DNA from: Bradyrhizobium sp. SSBR45G
GTDB lineage: Bacteria > Pseudomonadota > Alphaproteobacteria > Rhizobiales > Xanthobacteraceae
DNA: 64,000 nucleotides
Direction of reading: 5' to 3'
Assembly (NCBI RefSeq): GCF_030159255.1
Contig: NZ_BSCT01000026.1
Coordinates: 1-64,000 of the forward strand
Positions 61,314-64,000 of this stretch are shown here, piece by piece. The notes beneath the pieces were generated by a model. That model ran no database searches. It saw only the letters and a program-made list of their open reading frames with translations, and had not been told where the DNA came from. Each line of letters opens with the position of its first letter. Positions within the stretch are counted from its first letter, which is position 1. The position numbers were made by a program, and so were the translations under genes.

Positions 61314-62531
61314 ATGGCTCAAATCGTAGACCAATGCGAAGCAATCGACTCTGCGCCGCCACGCGCGACGACCTCCGGCGCCCTGCCGATTGCGATCATG
61401 TCCCTCCTGGCTGCCATGGGAACGCTTGCGACCAACATTTTGCTGCCTTCGCTGCCGCAAATCGCAGTCTCCCTGAATGTCACGAGCGCGGCGGTCACAT
61501 CCGCCATCACGGTCTTTCTTGCGGTGTTCGGGCTGGGCCAGCTCGTGGTCGGACCGCTCTCGGATCGCTACGGTCGACGCTGGCCAGTCCTGATCGGATT
61601 TGCCGTATTCTTCGGCGGCAGCGTCTGGTGCGGCCTGGCCAATGATCTCCCCGGTCTCTTGGTCGGTCGCGCCGTTCAGGCTGCGGGCGCCTGCGCCACG
61701 TCAGTGCTGTCCCGCGCCATCGCCCGGGACATGTTCAGCGGGGCCGCGCTGGCACGCGCCTTGGCGCTGATCATGATCGCAATGTCCGCAGCCCCCGGCT
61801 TCTCGCCTCTGCTCGGCGGCGCACTCGATCACGCCTTTGGCTGGCGCTCCGAATTCGCTCTCGTCGCGGCCGTTGCGGCTTTCGGCGCGATCGCCTACGC
61901 GATCGTCCTCGGCGAAACCCATCACTCGATCCGCGCTCCGCTCAATCCCGTTGCTATCGTCAGGACCTATGCCGGCCTGGCCAGCGATCGTCGTTTCGTC
62001 ATCCCGGCCGCAACCACGAGCCTGATCATCGGCGGCTTGTTCTCGATGTTTTCGGCTATGCCGCGCCTGTTGATTGAAGCATTGCACTTCACGCCGATCC
62101 AGCTCGGCCTTTTCTTCGCCGGCACCGTCTTTATCGTATTCGCCGCCGGTATGCTGGCGACGAGATTGGCACCACGCTACGGGCTCGATGGCCCGATCAA
62201 AGCAGGACTATGGGCGACTGCCGCCAGCAGCATTGCGATCGTAGCCATCGCGGTCATCAGCCCCACGTTCCCGCCGTTTCTGGGCGCAATGATCGTCTTT
62301 CTCCTCGGCATGGGCGTCGTCAATCCACTGGCCACCGCACAGGCGCTCTCTCCGTTCGGAGAGAAGGCCGGCGCCGCCTCGGCGCTGCTGGGTTTCTGGC
62401 AGATGATGACCGCCGCAATCGGTGTATGGCTCGCCGCGACGGTGTCGCATGAAGCCATGTTGGCACTTGGTATCGTCTTGACTGCGTTTTCACTGCTGGC
62501 GTTCGGCCTATATGCCCGGCGCTCGCGATAA
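61314..62531 (+). CDS. MFS transporter, Bcr/CflA type
   Basis: A 405-residue inner-membrane exporter with about 12 helices. LGQLVVGPLSDRYGRRWPVLIG is the MFS loop 2-3 motif, and RAVQAAGACATSVLSRAIARD is typical of the Bcr/CflA drug-efflux branch. It could export a toxic intermediate of the pathway. It starts 95 bases downstream of the thiolase stop, so both may be on one transcript. The start MAQIVDQ is chosen as first in-frame ATG before the first helix. Confidence 0.9.
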   Translation: MAQIVDQCEAIDSAPPRATTSGALPIAIMSLLAAMGTLATNILLPSLPQIAVSLNVTSAAVTSAITVFLAVFGLGQLVVGPLSDRYGRRWPVLIGFAVFFGGSVWCGLANDLPGLLVGRAVQAAGACATSVLSRAIARDMFSGAALARALALIMIAMSAAPGFSPLLGGALDHAFGWRSEFALVAAVAAFGAIAYAIVLGETHHSIRAPLNPVAIVRTYAGLASDRRFVIPAATTSLIIGGLFSMFSAMPRLLIEALHFTPIQLGLFFAGTVFIVFAAGMLATRLAPRYGLDGPIKAGLWATAASSIAIVAIAVISPTFPPFLGAMIVFLLGMGVVNPLATAQALSPFGEKAGAASALLGFWQMMTAAIGVWLAATVSHEAMLALGIVLTAFSLLAFGLYARRSR

Positions 62532-62749
62532 AGCCCTGCCGACCGGACGCGGCGCGCCAATCGCGTTCAACGGATTGTGTCGGAGGCCGCGGTCCCGCGA
62601 CGGCTCCAATCGTCCATGTCGCCCAGATCCATGGATTTCTTCCGAATTGACGAGGTCCAACCGTCGCAGGCGGTCGGACTTCGTCACTGACAATCACGCC
62701 ATCGGCCAAACGACAGCCGTCCTTTGCTCGGCACCATCAAGCAATCCGG

Positions 62750-63727
62750 TCAGGCGAGGACTCCGATCAGGCGCTCACGGATGATCCGTTCGGCATCCAG
62801 CATGATGCGGTCGATCAGTTCCTTCACCGTCGGCACGTCGTGAATAAGACCCGCGACCATGCCACAGCTCCACGCGCCAGCGTCCATGTCTCCGTCGATC
62901 ATCACCTTGGGATAGACGCCTGCCACCTGATCGTGGATGTCTTCGATCTTGAGCTGCTTCCCCTTCTCGCGCTCGATCTCGAGCAATTGTTCGACGCCCT
63001 TGTTCCTCAATACGCGCTCTGTATTCCGCAGCCCACGCATGACCAGCCGCGTGTCGAGTTCGGAAGCGTTGACCAGCGCATTCTTGACGTTCTCGTGCAC
63101 GGGCGCTTCCTTGGTCGCGATAAAGCGCGTTCCCATGTTCATCCCGGCCGCACCCATCGCAAGAGCCGCGACCAGGCTGCGCGCATCCGCCATGCCACCC
63201 GAGGCAACGAACGGAATCTTCAGCTCCTCGGCCGCGCGTGGCAACAGGATCATATTGGGTATGTCGTCCTCGCCGGGATGACCACCGCATTCGAAGCCGT
63301 CGACGCTGACAGCGTCACAACCGATCTGCTCGGCCTTCAGCGAGTGCCTGACCGACGTACATTTGTGAATGACCTTGATGCCTGCCGCCTTCAAGGCCGG
63401 CATGTACTGCTCGGGACTGCGTCCTGCCGTCTCAACCACCTTGATCCCGCCTTCCCTGATGGCCGCAATGTACTCCGGATAAGGCGGCGCACTGAAGGTG
63501 GGTAGGAACGTCAGGTTCACGCCGAACGGCTTGTCCGTCATGTCTCGGCAACGCGCGATCTCTTTGGCCAGCAGTTCCGGCGTCCGTTGCGTCAGACCCG
63601 TGATAACTCCAAGTCCGCCCGCGTTCGACACCGCGGCCGCGAGCTCGGCAAACCCGACATAGTGCATTCCACCCTGGATGATCGGATGTTCGATACCGAA
63701 CATCTCAGTGATCGCTGTCTTCACCAA
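62750..63727 (-). CDS. Nitronate monooxygenase-like FMN protein
   Basis: A 325-residue TIM-barrel flavoprotein. The FMN-binding IIQGGMHYVGFAELAAAVSNAGGLG, the DGFECGGHPGEDD loop and the glycine-rich MGAAGMNMGTRF segment fit the nitronate monooxygenase (2-nitropropane dioxygenase) superfamily. Many members have other flavin-dependent reductase or oxidase activities, so nitro-compound use is not proved. It is convergent with the MFS gene and follows the third atypical SDR gene in the same direction. Confidence 0.88.
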   Translation of the reverse strand: MVKTAITEMFGIEHPIIQGGMHYVGFAELAAAVSNAGGLGVITGLTQRTPELLAKEIARCRDMTDKPFGVNLTFLPTFSAPPYPEYIAAIREGGIKVVETAGRSPEQYMPALKAAGIKVIHKCTSVRHSLKAEQIGCDAVSVDGFECGGHPGEDDIPNMILLPRAAEELKIPFVASGGMADARSLVAALAMGAAGMNMGTRFIATKEAPVHENVKNALVNASELDTRLVMRGLRNTERVLRNKGVEQLLEIEREKGKQLKIEDIHDQVAGVYPKVMIDGDMDAGAWSCGMVAGLIHDVPTVKELIDRIMLDAERIIRERLIGVLA

Positions 63728-63838
63728 TGCCTCCCATGGAGATTTTCAGATGTCGCGGCCAGCGATGAAAGCGCGCACCTCGTCTCGAAAGGCAGCACCC
63801 TCGCTGGACAGGTTGAGCTCCATCGCGAGAGACTCCCT

Positions 63839-64000
63839 TTACCACTTTTCGCCAAAGGGACGAATCTCCAGTTCAAAGGTCCAGGCGCTTCTGGGCTGCT
63901 GATAGAGCAGCCAATAGGATTCCGCGACCGATGACGGCGGCATCAGGAGATCGGGATCATCCAGCGCATTCGGGCCAAGCGCCTCGATCCGCCGTTGGCG
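63839..64000 (-). CDS. C-terminus of third atypical SDR-like protein, cut by window edge
   Basis: Only the last 53 residues are present, ending RSAWTFELEIRPFGEKW before a TAA. They match the C-termini of the proteins at 47510 and 56167. The N-terminal part lies outside the window, so the catalytic residues cannot be examined. It is co-directional with the nitronate-monooxygenase-like gene 111 bases downstream. Confidence 0.8.
   Translation of the reverse strand, partial: RQRRIEALGPNALDDPDLLMPPSSVAESYWLLYQQPRSAWTFELEIRPFGEKW

Noticed and set aside
1-64000. tRNA, rRNA, CRISPR arrays, phage or transposase genes
   Set aside because: I looked for conserved tRNA T-arm sequences, regularly spaced repeats, and transposase or integrase motifs and found none.

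Overview
The window is GC-rich, densely coded DNA of a Bradyrhizobium-type alphaproteobacterium (order Hyphomicrobiales). This rests on the composition, the families present (OmpA-type protein, CsbD, COG0523 GTPase, liv-type transporters, many SDR, AraC and TetR proteins) and on short palindromic intergenic repeats (about 43-248, 12706-12930 and 15642-15806) of a kind common in that group. It is a placement by family resemblance, not a measured one. I saw no rRNA, tRNA, CRISPR array, prophage or insertion sequence.

Region 1 (1-20.5 kb) is a mosaic of mostly single-gene housekeeping and envelope functions. It holds an epoxide-hydrolase-like enzyme with its TetR regulator, a YcaQ-type DNA glycosylase, an OmpA-family protein, a hybrid histidine kinase with an ethylene-receptor-like membrane domain, a GT39 mannosyltransferase-like protein, a FecR/beta-barrel gene pair, a MATE exporter, a TadG-like protein, a COG0523 metallochaperone behind a Zur-like box, a His-rich cupin, CsbD, FKBP, a TPR-glycosyltransferase, an LVIVD-repeat protein and a SMI1/KNR4-like protein.

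Region 2 (20.7-30.5 kb) is an accessory catabolic block. It has an orphan TRAP binding protein, a cupin dioxygenase overlapping a zinc alcohol dehydrogenase, a family VIII-like esterase, two AraC regulators, an outer-membrane channel-like protein and an alpha/beta hydrolase. It also carries decayed DNA: a frameshifted AraC pseudogene (27819-28110) resembling the intact AraC gene at 29428-30426, and a scrambled fragment of livF (26345-26410).

Region 3 (30.7-44.6 kb) is a co-directional run on the minus strand: AMP-dependent acyl-CoA ligase, liv-type binding protein, crotonase, SDR, AraC regulator, aldehyde dehydrogenase, GMC alcohol oxidase/dehydrogenase, a second liv-type binding protein, then LivH, LivM, LivG and LivF. 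It reads as uptake of an alcohol-bearing substrate, oxidation to aldehyde and acid, CoA activation and beta-oxidation-like processing. The substrate is unknown.

Region 4 (45.4-64 kb) is rich in redox enzymes for electrophilic or carbonyl compounds: HxlR regulator, YhdH-type reductase, old yellow enzyme, quinone-oxidoreductase-like MDR, nitronate-monooxygenase-like protein, two paralogous alpha/beta hydrolases, several SDRs, crotonase, thiolase, an orphan molybdopterin enzyme, an MFS exporter and two related TetR regulators whose operators share a motif. Three SDR-like proteins (one cut by the window end) share an unusual C-terminus; the two complete ones lack the catalytic tyrosine.
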